Shown in pieces: positions 20,223 to 28,269 of a stretch of DNA of 64,000 nucleotides; position 1 is the first letter of the stretch, and each line of letters opens with the position of its first letter. The translations under genes were made by a program, and so were the position numbers. The notes below the pieces were generated by a model. It ran no database searches, had not been told where the DNA came from, and worked only from the letters and a program-made list of their open reading frames with translations. Source of the stretch: Rhodococcoides trifolii (lineage in GTDB: Bacteria > Actinomycetota > Actinomycetes > Mycobacteriales > Mycobacteriaceae); NCBI RefSeq assembly GCF_014635345.1, contig NZ_BMCU01000003.1, forward strand, positions 372,001 to 436,000. The letters run 5' to 3'.

Positions 20223-21263
20223 ATGCGGATCGGAATGATGCTCAACTACTCGGGAGGCTTCGAGGAGACCGTCGCCGAGGTGAGCCAGCTCGAAGCGGCC
20301 GGCCTGGACATCATCTTCGTACCCGAGGCGTACTCGTTCGACGCGGTGAGCCAGCTCGGCTACCTCGCGGCCAAGACCTCCACCATCGGCATCGCGTCGG
20401 GCATCTTCCAGATCTACACCCGCACCCCTTCGCTCGTCGCAATGACGGCCGCGGGTCTCGACTATGTGTCGGGAGGGCGGTTCACGTTGGGGCTGGGCGC
20501 CTCCGGTCCGCAGGTCATCGAGGGCTTCCACGGCGTGAAGTACGACGCACCGCTGGGCCGCACTCGCGAGATCGTCGACATCTGCCGCCAGGTGTGGCGG
20601 CGCGAGAAGGTGCAGTACGACGGCAAGTACTACCAGGTGCCGCTTCCCGCCGACAAGGGAACCGGCCTCGGCAAGCCACTCAAGCTCATCAATCACCCTG
20701 TGCGCGACAAGATTCCGATCGTCATCGCCGCAATCGGTCCGAAGAACGTGGCGTTGACCGCCGAGATCGCCGAGGGATGGCAGCCGATCTTCTTCCATCC
20801 CGAGAAGGCGCACACGGTGTGGGGTGAATCGCTCGACGCCGGCGGCGCGAAGCGTGATGCGTCGCTGCCGCCGCTCGACGTGTACGCCAGCCCGTCGGTG
20901 GCCATCGGCGCGGACGCCGACCAGTACCTGCCGTGGATCAAGCCGCACCTGGCCCTCTACATCGGCGGCATGGGCGCGAAGGGCAAGAACTTCTACAACG
21001 ACCTCGCCGTCCGGTACGGGTACGAGGAAGAAGCCGAGAAGATTCAGGACCTCTACCTCGGCGGCAAGAAGGACGAAGCTGCTGCCGCGGTTCCCGACGA
21101 GCTGGTGCGCTCGGTGTCGCTGATCGGTACCGAGGACTACGTGAAGGAACGTCTGGTCGCATTCGAGAAGGCCGGGGCGACCACGCTGAACATCACGCCG
21201 TTGGCGGCAGACACCGCCGGCCGGGTGGATCAGGTGGAGAAGCTGAAAGCCCTTCTGCCCTGA
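20223..21263 (+). CDS. LLM-class F420-dependent oxidoreductase
   Basis: A 346-residue luciferase-like TIM-barrel oxidoreductase: MRIGMMLNYSGGFEETVAEV at the start, EAAGLDIIFVPEAYSFDAVS, GIASGIFQIYTRTPSLVAMT, and YVSGGRFTLGLGASGPQVIE as the cofactor-binding segment. Such proteins in Mycobacteriales usually use F420. Substrate unknown. The ATG 20223 was chosen since the barrel starts right there. It ends 4 bases before the convergent glmM stop. Confidence 0.88.
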   Translation: MRIGMMLNYSGGFEETVAEVSQLEAAGLDIIFVPEAYSFDAVSQLGYLAAKTSTIGIASGIFQIYTRTPSLVAMTAAGLDYVSGGRFTLGLGASGPQVIEGFHGVKYDAPLGRTREIVDICRQVWRREKVQYDGKYYQVPLPADKGTGLGKPLKLINHPVRDKIPIVIAAIGPKNVALTAEIAEGWQPIFFHPEKAHTVWGESLDAGGAKRDASLPPLDVYASPSVAIGADADQYLPWIKPHLALYIGGMGAKGKNFYNDLAVRYGYEEEAEKIQDLYLGGKKDEAAAAVPDELVRSVSLIGTEDYVKERLVAFEKAGATTLNITPLAADTAGRVDQVEKLKALLP

Positions 21264-21267
21264 GGAT

Positions 21268-22599
21268 CTAGACGGATTGGACGACGGCAGCAATGCTGTC
21301 GGCGAGCCGGCGAGCGGTACTCTGCTCGCCGGCTTCCACCATCACGCGGACGAGCTGCTCGGTTCCCGACGGACGCAACAGGACTCGACCCTCGTCGCCG
21401 AGTTCCTTCTCCGCCGTCGTCACGGCGTCGAGTACGTCCCGAGCGGCTGCCACTGCAGCTTTGTCTCCGACGGTGACGTTGACGAGAACCTGTGGGAGCG
21501 TGCGCATCACGGACGCGAGCTCGGTCAAGGAGCGAGACGTCTGGGCCATCCGGGACATCACCGACAGGCCGGTCAGGATGCCGTCACCGGTGGTGCCGGA
21601 CGACGGCAACACGATGTGGCCGGACTGCTCGCCGCCGAGACTGAAGTTTCCTGCACGCAGTTCTTCCAGCACGTAGCGGTCGCCGACTGCCGTGGTGCGC
21701 AACGTGATTCCTTGCTCGCGCATGGCAATGTGCAACCCCAGGTTGCTCATGACGGTCGCGACCAAGGTGTCCTCGGCAAGTTCTCCGGCGTCGCGCATGG
21801 CCAACGCGAGAACGGCCATGATGGCGTCACCGTCGACGATGTCACCGCCAGAATCGACGGCGAGGCAGCGGTCCGCATCGCCGTCGTGTGCCAACCCCAG
21901 ATCGGCTCCGTGGTGCAGGACGGCACGCTGGAGAACGTCGAGATGCGTCGACCCGCACCCGTCGTTGATGTTGATGCCGTCCGGATCTGCGTTGATCGCG
22001 ATCACGGTGGCACCGGCCGCTCGATAGGCCTCGGGTGCCGCGATGGACGCGGCGCCGTGTGCGCAGTCGACCACGACGGTGATGCCGGTCAGGGACGTGC
22101 GGACGGCCGTTCCGAGGTGCTTCAGATACAGCTCGAGCGCGTCGTCGGCGGTGCGGACCCGGCCGATGTCGGCTCCGACCGGACGTGTGCCGGTGGTGCT
22201 CATCTGCTGCTCGATACGGTCCTCGACGGTGTCGTCCAGCTTGTGACCACCGCCGGCGAAGATCTTGATTCCGTTGTCCGGCATGGCGTTGTGCGATGCG
22301 GAGATCATGACGCCGAGAGCGGCGTCGTACGCGTCGGTCAGGAAGGCGACCGCAGGAGTCGGCAGAACACCGACCAGCAGCACGTCCACTCCGGCTGCGG
22401 TCAGACCTGCAGTGACGGCAGCTTCGAGCATCTCGCCGCTCGCGCGCGGGTCGCGGCCGACGACGGCCACCGGCCGAGCAGTCGCCGCGCCGTCTGCAAG
22501 GACGTGCGCTGCGGCGTTCCCAAGACTCAGAGCCAGTTCGGGAGTCAGCTCGCGATTGGCCAATCCGCGCACTCCGTCGGTGCCGAAGAGACGGCCCAT
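21268..22599 (-). CDS. glmM: Phosphoglucosamine mutase GlmM
   Basis: A 443-residue enzyme that turns glucosamine-6-phosphate into glucosamine-1-phosphate, the step after GlmS. It starts [15 protein letters not shown]. The active phosphoserine is in [17 protein letters not shown], the metal-binding loop is [11 protein letters not shown], and [16 protein letters not shown] binds the substrate phosphate. It lies after rpsI/rplM on the same strand, with a hairpin between. Confidence 0.97.
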   Translation of the reverse strand: MGRLFGTDGVRGLANRELTPELALSLGNAAAHVLADGAATARPVAVVGRDPRASGEMLEAAVTAGLTAAGVDVLLVGVLPTPAVAFLTDAYDAALGVMISASHNAMPDNGIKIFAGGGHKLDDTVEDRIEQQMSTTGTRPVGADIGRVRTADDALELYLKHLGTAVRTSLTGITVVVDCAHGAASIAAPEAYRAAGATVIAINADPDGININDGCGSTHLDVLQRAVLHHGADLGLAHDGDADRCLAVDSGGDIVDGDAIMAVLALAMRDAGELAEDTLVATVMSNLGLHIAMREQGITLRTTAVGDRYVLEELRAGNFSLGGEQSGHIVLPSSGTTGDGILTGLSVMSRMAQTSRSLTELASVMRTLPQVLVNVTVGDKAAVAAARDVLDAVTTAEKELGDEGRVLLRPSGTEQLVRVMVEAGEQSTARRLADSIAAVVQSV

Positions 22600-22628
22600 T
22601 CTTTCCTACCCTCCACCGTGAAACGAAA

Positions 22629-22674
22629 GCAGGCGCTCGCGGCAGTCCGAGAAACGAACTGCCGGAGCGCCTGC
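22629..22674 (-). terminator. Hairpin between rpsI and glmM
   Basis: A long inverted repeat (22629-22646 with 22658-22674; one bulge) just after rpsI. It probably ends or attenuates the rplM-rpsI transcript before glmM. No T run follows. Confidence 0.65.
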
Positions 22675-22691
22675 CCCGTGAGCGAAAGCGA

Positions 22692-23236
<545 letters not shown>

Positions 23237-23240
<4 letters not shown>

Positions 23241-23680
23241 TGTGCCACCTGCTTGATCTCGTAAGGAACGGGCTGCTGAGCCACGTGGGGATGGTCGGGT
23301 CCGGCGTAGACCTTGAGCTTGCTGATGATCTGCGCACCGAGCTTGTTCTTCGGGATCATTCCCTTGATCGCTCGCTCGACCATGCGGTCGGGGGCGTTCT
23401 CGAGAACTTCACCGAAGCTGCGGCCGCGGAGACCACCGGGGAAACCGGAGTGGTGGTAGTAGACCTTGTCGGTCAGCTTGTTGCCGGAGAGAGCAACCTT
23501 CTCGGCGTTGATGATGACGACGAAGTCTCCGCCATCGACGTTGGGTGCATAAGTGGGCTTGTGCTTGCCGCGGAGCAGCGTGGCTGCTTGGACGGCAAGG
23601 CGGCCGAGAACGACGTCAGTAGCGTCGATCACGTGCCAGTTCCGGGTGACATCCCCGGCCTTGGGCGTGTAGGTGGACAC
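23237..23680 (-). CDS. rplM: 50S ribosomal protein L13
   Basis: A 147-residue L13: [40 protein letters not shown] and [15 protein letters not shown] are family motifs. GTG start at 23680. The 185-base leader to the next gene holds the operon promoter; no known leader motif was recognised. Confidence 0.97.
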
Positions 23681-23865
23681 AGAACTTCCTTCATCATCGT
23701 GGCGATTGCTCGCCGTATCGCTGCTGGCCGAGCGTGCGGCGCGGGCTTCTTCGGCGGCCAGTGGAGACCCGAAGAACCGTGTTCAGCGCGCGAGGGAACC
23801 GCGCGATATACCGAACGCCAACGGTGAACAGTACCGAAACAACGCGTGGCAGGTCAAAACGCCGG

Positions 23866-24213
23866 TCACCGGCGTCGTGCGGACGCGTGTGCGATGCACG
23901 TTCGCGCCGTCGGCAGGGCCTCGAGGCGGGCGTCCGCGATCGGTTCGCCACATACCTCGCAGATGCCGTAGGTGCCCGCACTGACACGGAGGTCCGCCGC
24001 GTCGAGCTCGCGGAGCTCCTGCTGGGCATCCTTCAGCAGCGACGCGACGGTTGCCCGCTCGAAGGCGATGGTCGAGCCCTCGGGGTCGTGTTCGTCGTCG
24101 TCCGTGGTGAGCCTGGAACCTTCGAGGATGGCGGCGTGCTGGGCGGTGAGCGAGGCAATTCGGGAGGCGACGACGCGCCGCTGGTCGTGCAGGTGTTCCT
24201 CCGCGTCCGTCAT
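23866..24213 (-). CDS. TraR/DksA-type zinc-finger protein
   Basis: A 115-residue protein with a helical N-terminus and a DksA-like zinc finger (YGICEVCGEPIADARLEALP, then RTCIAHA). The fourth ligand would be His and not Cys. DksA-type proteins bind the RNA polymerase secondary channel; here the coiled-coil tip is short. Start ATG 24213; divergent from the MinD-like gene with a 72-base gap. Confidence 0.8.
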   Translation of the reverse strand: MTDAEEHLHDQRRVVASRIASLTAQHAAILEGSRLTTDDDEHDPEGSTIAFERATVASLLKDAQQELRELDAADLRVSAGTYGICEVCGEPIADARLEALPTARTCIAHASARRR

Positions 24214-24285
24214 GAACGAATGGAACCACCGGGCGGTAATCTTCGCAGCAGGTCTGGCTGACCTGATGACTTCCGGGGGGAAATC

Positions 24286-25353
24286 GTGAGCCGAGAGAAC
24301 GGGACCGCGTCGGTGCCGCCACTGTGGCTGCGCGACGAGTTCGCGGAGCACGAACCCGAGCCGGCCGCCGACCAAGCACCTGCCCCTGTCGACACAGACG
24401 CCGTCGACGTCGAGGAGGACGACGGCGGTCGACACCGAATGCCGTCCATCGACGAGCTGGATTCGCCGCGCAGGACGCGGCCCGTCCCGCAGAGCGGATG
24501 GCGCAGGGCGGTTCACGTCGCGTCGGCGGGCACGATAAACCCCGGCGAGTCGCCCGACTCGATTGCGTTGCGTCTGCTGACCGAACGAATAAACCAGCCC
24601 GTGCGCGGGGACTATCGGATCGCCATTCTGTCGCTCAAGGGTGGAGTCGGAAAGACCACCACCACGATCGGACTCGGATCGACGTTCGCATCGCTGCGGG
24701 GAGACCGGGTGATCGCAGTCGATGCCAACCCCGACCTCGGTACGCTCGCACAACGAGTTCCGCAGCAGACACGAGCGACCGTGCGAGATCTGCTGATGGA
24801 CAACGACATCGATCGCTATTCCGATGTCCGCCCCTACACGTCGCAGGCGCCGAGCCGACTCGAAGTGCTTGCAAGCGAACGTGACCCGGCAGTATCCGAA
24901 GCGTTCAGCGCCGACGACTACCGCGGTGCCGTGGCAATTCTCCAACGGTTCTACAACATCGTTCTCACCGACTGCGGAACCGGTCTGATGCATTCGGCCA
25001 TGGATGGCGTGCTCGGGTTGGCGAACAGCGTTGTGTTGGTCAGCTCCCCCGCGATCGATGCGGCCAAAAGTGCAGCGGCAACTCTGGATTGGCTCTCGTT
25101 GCACGGATGGGACCATCTGGTTCGAAGCTCGGTGGTGGTGATCAGTTCGTCCCGCCCCGGATCGTCGACGCTGGATCTACATCAGTTGAAACAACATTTT
25201 CTCAGCCGGTGCCGCGCAGTACAGGTGATCCCGTTCGACGATCACCTGGCGGAAGGGTCCGAGATAGACCTCGAGTTGATGAACAAGAAGACCAGACGGG
25301 CGTTCGTGCAGCTGGCCGCCATCGTGGCCGACGACTTCTCCCCTCGGCGGTGA
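24286..25353 (+). CDS. MinD/ParA-like ATPase next to ESX-4
   Basis: A 355-residue protein with about 110 disordered acidic N-terminal residues. A deviant-Walker P-loop domain follows: IAILSLKGGVGKTTTTIGLG, VDANPDLGTLAQR, and a switch region NIVLTDCGTGLMH. Proteins of this build (EspI-like) are encoded beside type VII loci. It is convergent with esxT, across a terminator. It starts with GTG at 24286. Role in localising or controlling ESX-4 is inference. Confidence 0.78.
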   Translation: MSRENGTASVPPLWLRDEFAEHEPEPAADQAPAPVDTDAVDVEEDDGGRHRMPSIDELDSPRRTRPVPQSGWRRAVHVASAGTINPGESPDSIALRLLTERINQPVRGDYRIAILSLKGGVGKTTTTIGLGSTFASLRGDRVIAVDANPDLGTLAQRVPQQTRATVRDLLMDNDIDRYSDVRPYTSQAPSRLEVLASERDPAVSEAFSADDYRGAVAILQRFYNIVLTDCGTGLMHSAMDGVLGLANSVVLVSSPAIDAAKSAAATLDWLSLHGWDHLVRSSVVVISSSRPGSSTLDLHQLKQHFLSRCRAVQVIPFDDHLAEGSEIDLELMNKKTRRAFVQLAAIVADDFSPRR

Positions 25354-25365
25354 ACGTGCGGACAC

Positions 25366-25404
25366 ACGAAGCGCCCGCAGGCTCTCCTCCTGCGGGCGCT
25401 TCGT
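25366..25404. terminator. Bidirectional intrinsic terminator
   Basis: A 16-bp perfect stem (25366-25381 with 25389-25404) with a 7-base loop. It separates the MinD-like gene from the convergent esxT fragment and would have ended the native ESX-4 esxU-esxT transcript. Confidence 0.8.
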
Positions 25405-25431
25405 TCGTATTCAGTTGTGTTCGAGGATGGT

Positions 25432-25681
25432 TCAGGCAAACATCCCCCGGTTTGCGGCCTCTCGGGCCTGCATGTCCGCGTTGCCCTGTCCGACGGCGGT
25501 ACCGATGGTGTTCAGCACCTGGTTGAGCTCGACCGCCGCGCTGTCCCACTGGCGCTGCTTGTCCTGGTACGACTCGGACGCCGAACCCTCCCAATCGGCC
25601 ACCAATGGCGCGATGATGTTCTTGAGTTCGTCGAGCTTGCCGTTCAGAGTTGCCTGCTTGACGTCGATCTGAGCCTTGACC
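25432..25681 (-). pseudogene. esxT: esxT, 3' part (split by prophage)
   Basis: Encodes 82 C-terminal residues of a WXG100 protein, starting VKAQIDVKQATLNGKLDELK. The turn is ADWEGSASESYQ, followed by WDSAAVELNQVLNTIGTAVG, and it ends NRGMFA. It has lost its start; the in-frame codon just upstream in prophage DNA is TAA, so it is not translated as a fusion. Its other part is at 45,250-45,285. Joined, the two give a complete 94-residue EsxT-type protein. EsxT is normally the partner of EsxU (M. tuberculosis Rv3444c/Rv3445c). Confidence 0.9.
25678..25681. other. attL: attL core (GACC)
   Basis: Left junction of the prophage. GACC is shared with 45,247-45,250. Of the shared strings near both junctions, this one is found that rejoins the esxT reading frame without a stop. 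A short core is normal for serine integrases. Confidence 0.75.
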
Positions 25682-25723
25682 TCTTACATAGTCCGGCTGA
25701 AGCATACCTTTAGAGCACGAAAT

Positions 25724-25749
25724 ACCCCCAACCAGGTGGGGTTGGGGGT
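25724..25749 (-). terminator. Terminator at the left prophage end
   Basis: A 10-bp perfect stem (acccccaacc with ggttgggggt) directly after the 32-residue gene, followed in minus-strand RNA by ATTTCG. It would stop prophage transcription before the esxT fragment. Confidence 0.65.
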
Positions 25750-25765
25750 CTTCGCAGCTACCCGA

Positions 25766-25864
25766 CTACCGGGGCTTGGGCTGAATCGTAATCTTGCGAA
25801 TCGGACCGGGAACCTTGATGGTCTTCTTCTGGCCGGGCTTGATGGTGATGCGCTTCGTAGCCAT
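25766..25864 (-). CDS. Very small basic protein (32 residues)
   Basis: An ATG-started frame for MATKRITIKPGQKKTIKVPG and then PIRKITIQPKPR. It is strongly basic (about a third Lys/Arg) with alternating beta-like Ile and Val. It follows the DUF2188 gene by 5 bases and precedes a terminator, so it is probably translated. Unknown family; nucleic-acid binding is possible. Confidence 0.55.
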   Translation of the reverse strand: MATKRITIKPGQKKTIKVPGPIRKITIQPKPR

Positions 25865-25869
25865 CGCGA

Positions 25870-26103
25870 TTAGCCCGGAATCCGACTGGGATCGTTGCCG
25901 GGAGCGATGGTGTCCTTCTCGGCAATCGAGCCATCCATGTTGTGGATGACCAACTCACCCCCGCCGACGGACTTGAGCAGCCTGCGGCCGCTCGCGATGG
26001 CTTCTGCCTTGACCGGCTTGTGGTCACGAGCGATTCCGTTCAAGGTGACCTTCCACCAAGAACTGCTGCTGACCCAAACCACATGCGCAGAGTTCGCTGC
26101 CAT
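25870..26103 (-). CDS. DUF2188-like protein
   Basis: A 77-residue protein that looks like DUF2188: HVVWVSSSSWWKVTLNGIAR, KAEAIASGRRLLKSVGGGEL and VIHNMDGSIAEKDTI. This small fold is common in bacteria and phages and has no known activity. AGGAG precedes the ATG by 8 bases. It heads the two-gene unit at the left prophage end; it is expected to be expressed in the lysogen since it has its own upstream region. Confidence 0.72.
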   Translation of the reverse strand: MAANSAHVVWVSSSSWWKVTLNGIARDHKPVKAEAIASGRRLLKSVGGGELVIHNMDGSIAEKDTIAPGNDPSRIPG

Positions 26104-26166
26104 GTTTGTTCTCCTGTACTGCTAGGAGAATCGACCGACCCAGAAATGTGACAAGCCACAGGGTGC

Positions 26167-26180
26167 TTGCACTAGTGCAA
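26167..26180. promoter_or_regulatory. 14-bp perfect palindrome, possible operator
   Basis: TTGCACTAGTGCAA lies 64 bases before the DUF2188 start, in the promoter zone of the left-end genes. A second palindromic element GTAAC-gatcat-GTTAC lies at 26416-26431, with another GTAAC at 26446. The cognate regulator is not identified. Confidence 0.5.
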
Positions 26181-26620
26181 ACCCTGTATGTAACCTGAAC
26201 CCTACAAGTCGCATTGTTGGGTAAGAGGTCTAGCCGGTCACGTACTGGTTGGGCCTCTTCTCAATTTGTGTCCGGACGGTTCGCCGAACTAGATCAAGTC
26301 TCCCGGGCTTTCGCCCGATGTAAAGGCGATCAAGGCCGAGAATCGACGGGATACCCGGTGAATGGCCACCCTCCAGCCCTCTCAGCCGCTGCTCAGAACG
26401 CTGTGAATATCGATTGTAACGATCATGTTACGGAATTCCCTTCGTGTAACTCACGGCAACTCGCCCTCAGGCGCTCTCTCCGTCTCACATTTTCGTGCAG
26501 GGTGCACAACACATGGGTTGCAGACTTGGCAAGCTTAGGCGGCAAATAAAAAGACTTATGCATCGTTTGCCCAGGTCAGACGAGGCCATACCACACACCT
26601 CCGACAAACCAAACCGAGGT

Positions 26621-26727
26621 TGTGGATAAATTGTGGATAAGTCTAGGTTTGACGCAACTAGCGCACGCCGACATAATGCGGCCCTCCACACCCCTTCCAC
26701 ACCCCTTCCACACCCCATCCACACCCC
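26621..26727. other. Candidate prophage replication origin: DnaA boxes and iterons
   Basis: Two exact TGTGGATAA boxes (26621-26629 and 26632-26640) are followed by four tandem 11-bp repeats (26684-26727; TTCCACACCCC and close variants). Read on the minus strand the repeats give TGTGGA-type degenerate DnaA boxes facing the two perfect ones. The flanking 26104-26840 holds no convincing gene. An element that encodes its own Prim-Pol but no initiator would need such a host DnaA-dependent origin. Confidence 0.6.
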
Positions 26728-26840
26728 TATCCCGCCGTCCCTTCGGATTGCCAACACACCTAAGGTGCCCTCGTGAACACCCTGAAGGCGTTGACTGCTC
26801 GATTCCTCGGCAAGACGGGGCTGGTCCGTAGGGCTGCTCG

Positions 26841-27530
26841 TTGGAAGCCTTGGCTCGTCTGTCCCGCCCTGCGGCCGTCGTCCTGGCCCTATACCTGTTC
26901 CAGATGTACGACTACTCTCAGATTCTCGGTGCAATCACACCGTGGTTCCCGCTAGTCGGTCCGTGTGTTGCTGGGTTGCTGGTTTGGATCGGTTGGAGCA
27001 GAACCCACGAATTAAGTTCTGAACGCGACTATCGAAATTGGCAACGCACACTACTTGCAGATCTGTCAATTTCACTTAATAATGCAATGCGGGAAATCGA
27101 CTCGCTTCTTGATGGCGGTCGGGCTTCCGCGTTCGAGGACACGAAGACATTACTAGAAAAATCGACCGAAATATACGGCACGATTTTGCTAATCAAGCAG
27201 ATAGTCCCAAGACTCAGCATTTTTGTTGCTAAGTATCAAGACTGTTTAATTCAGCTGATAGACGCGCTCAGCAAAGAAAAACCCAAAAGGGAAGGATTTA
27301 GATTTAAATCTAAAGAGAGCGCTACGAACTCGATAAGCACGAAAATCCTCTATGATCAAACGGGGGAATACTACCACTTGCTCGTATCTGAAATGGTTGC
27401 GTTTATGAAGTACGGGACTGTTCATCACAGCAGAATCAAGGATTTCAAAGAGAATCACTCACCCCCTATAAATGCAGCGCTTGCTCATCCATTCCTTGCC
27501 CCAAACCAAAACGACTTCAAACGAGATTAG
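26841..27530 (+). CDS. Two-helix membrane protein, prophage accessory gene A
   Basis: A 229-residue protein of unknown family. The N-terminus has two close hydrophobic helices (RPAAVVLALYLFQ; WFPLVGPCVAGLLVWIGWSR). A charged helical cytosolic part follows, with HELSSERDYRNWQRTLLADL, then ELS/LLEKSTEIYGTILLIK-like helices and a basic tail. It starts with TTG at 26841 and no good ribosome-binding site; ATG at 26904 is an alternative. A second frame starting GTG at 26773 with a fair ribosome-binding site ends inside it, so a frameshift or overlapping leader is possible. Low G+C, strand opposite to the phage structural genes. It resembles the next gene. Confidence 0.6.
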   Translation: MEALARLSRPAAVVLALYLFQMYDYSQILGAITPWFPLVGPCVAGLLVWIGWSRTHELSSERDYRNWQRTLLADLSISLNNAMREIDSLLDGGRASAFEDTKTLLEKSTEIYGTILLIKQIVPRLSIFVAKYQDCLIQLIDALSKEKPKREGFRFKSKESATNSISTKILYDQTGEYYHLLVSEMVAFMKYGTVHHSRIKDFKENHSPPINAALAHPFLAPNQNDFKRD

Positions 27531-27603
27531 CATCTTACTTTGTGGCCCCCGCCGATTTTCTGATCCAGTAGTTTACCGGAGTTGAAGTAGGAGAACGACG
27601 ATC

Positions 27604-28260
27604 ATGAGTTGGATACCTTTCGCACAACTATTGGCTACCGCGCTAGGTCCAGGCATTGCTGCATGGTTTGTAGTACGTGGATGGGATCGAAATCATCGAG
27701 ATGCTGAATCGCGAGCACTCCAAGACTGGCGTCGATCCATGATCGCCACCACTACTCAGCAAATGGCCGAGGCCGCACGCTCGATTTCCCTGAGAGAGTC
27801 TCGATTGAAATCCGATTCAATTCTCGCAGACATGGACTACTACACGGTTTTACTTTCACATCTCGGCGTCTCGGACGACTTTCAGATGCGTTTGATCTAT
27901 CTCAAAATGGGAACGGAGCGGTTCAAGGACTTTCTCGACGGAATCGACGCGAACGGCGACTTCAATCCTGACGGCTCCCTCGAAGAGGGAAATTTCAAAG
28001 AGCTCCAGAAGCAAGATGAGATGATGAAGATCAACATCAGGGAGCTAATCTACGAACTCACCGTCGAACTCAAATTGCACCAGCGCAAACCCTTGAGCGA
28101 AAAGTTCGCCAAAGTTTTGGGGAGTGGAGACGACCCCGATACCTACCGCCCGTCGAAGTCCGAAATCAGAAGGCGCGAACTTATTCGGTTGAAAAACCTC
28201 TTTCTTCCACCGCATAAGCGCAAGATATTACCCCCGTGGAAGCCTGAAAATCGCATGTAA
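27604..28260 (+). CDS. Single-helix membrane protein, prophage accessory gene B
   Basis: A 218-residue protein of unknown family. One N-terminal hydrophobic helix (FAQLLATALGPGIAAWFVV) is followed by RGWDRNHRDAESRALQDWRR and long charged helices. The layout GP-x-AAW/AGL-hydrophobic-GWxRxH-x8-WxR is shared with accessory gene A, so the two look like diverged duplicates. AGGAG lies 10 bases before ATG 27604. Possible roles are superinfection exclusion or lysogenic conversion; no evidence beyond topology and position. Confidence 0.65.
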   Translation: MSWIPFAQLLATALGPGIAAWFVVRGWDRNHRDAESRALQDWRRSMIATTTQQMAEAARSISLRESRLKSDSILADMDYYTVLLSHLGVSDDFQMRLIYLKMGTERFKDFLDGIDANGDFNPDGSLEEGNFKELQKQDEMMKINIRELIYELTVELKLHQRKPLSEKFAKVLGSGDDPDTYRPSKSEIRRRELIRLKNLFLPPHKRKILPPWKPENRM

Positions 28261-28269
28261 TGCGAAAGG

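Noticed and set aside
25668..25676. ctgagcct (also at 45,219-45,226) as the attachment core
   Set aside because: It is shared by both ends and longer than GACC, but rejoining esxT there leaves an in-frame TAG. It may be a chance or integrase-binding repeat.
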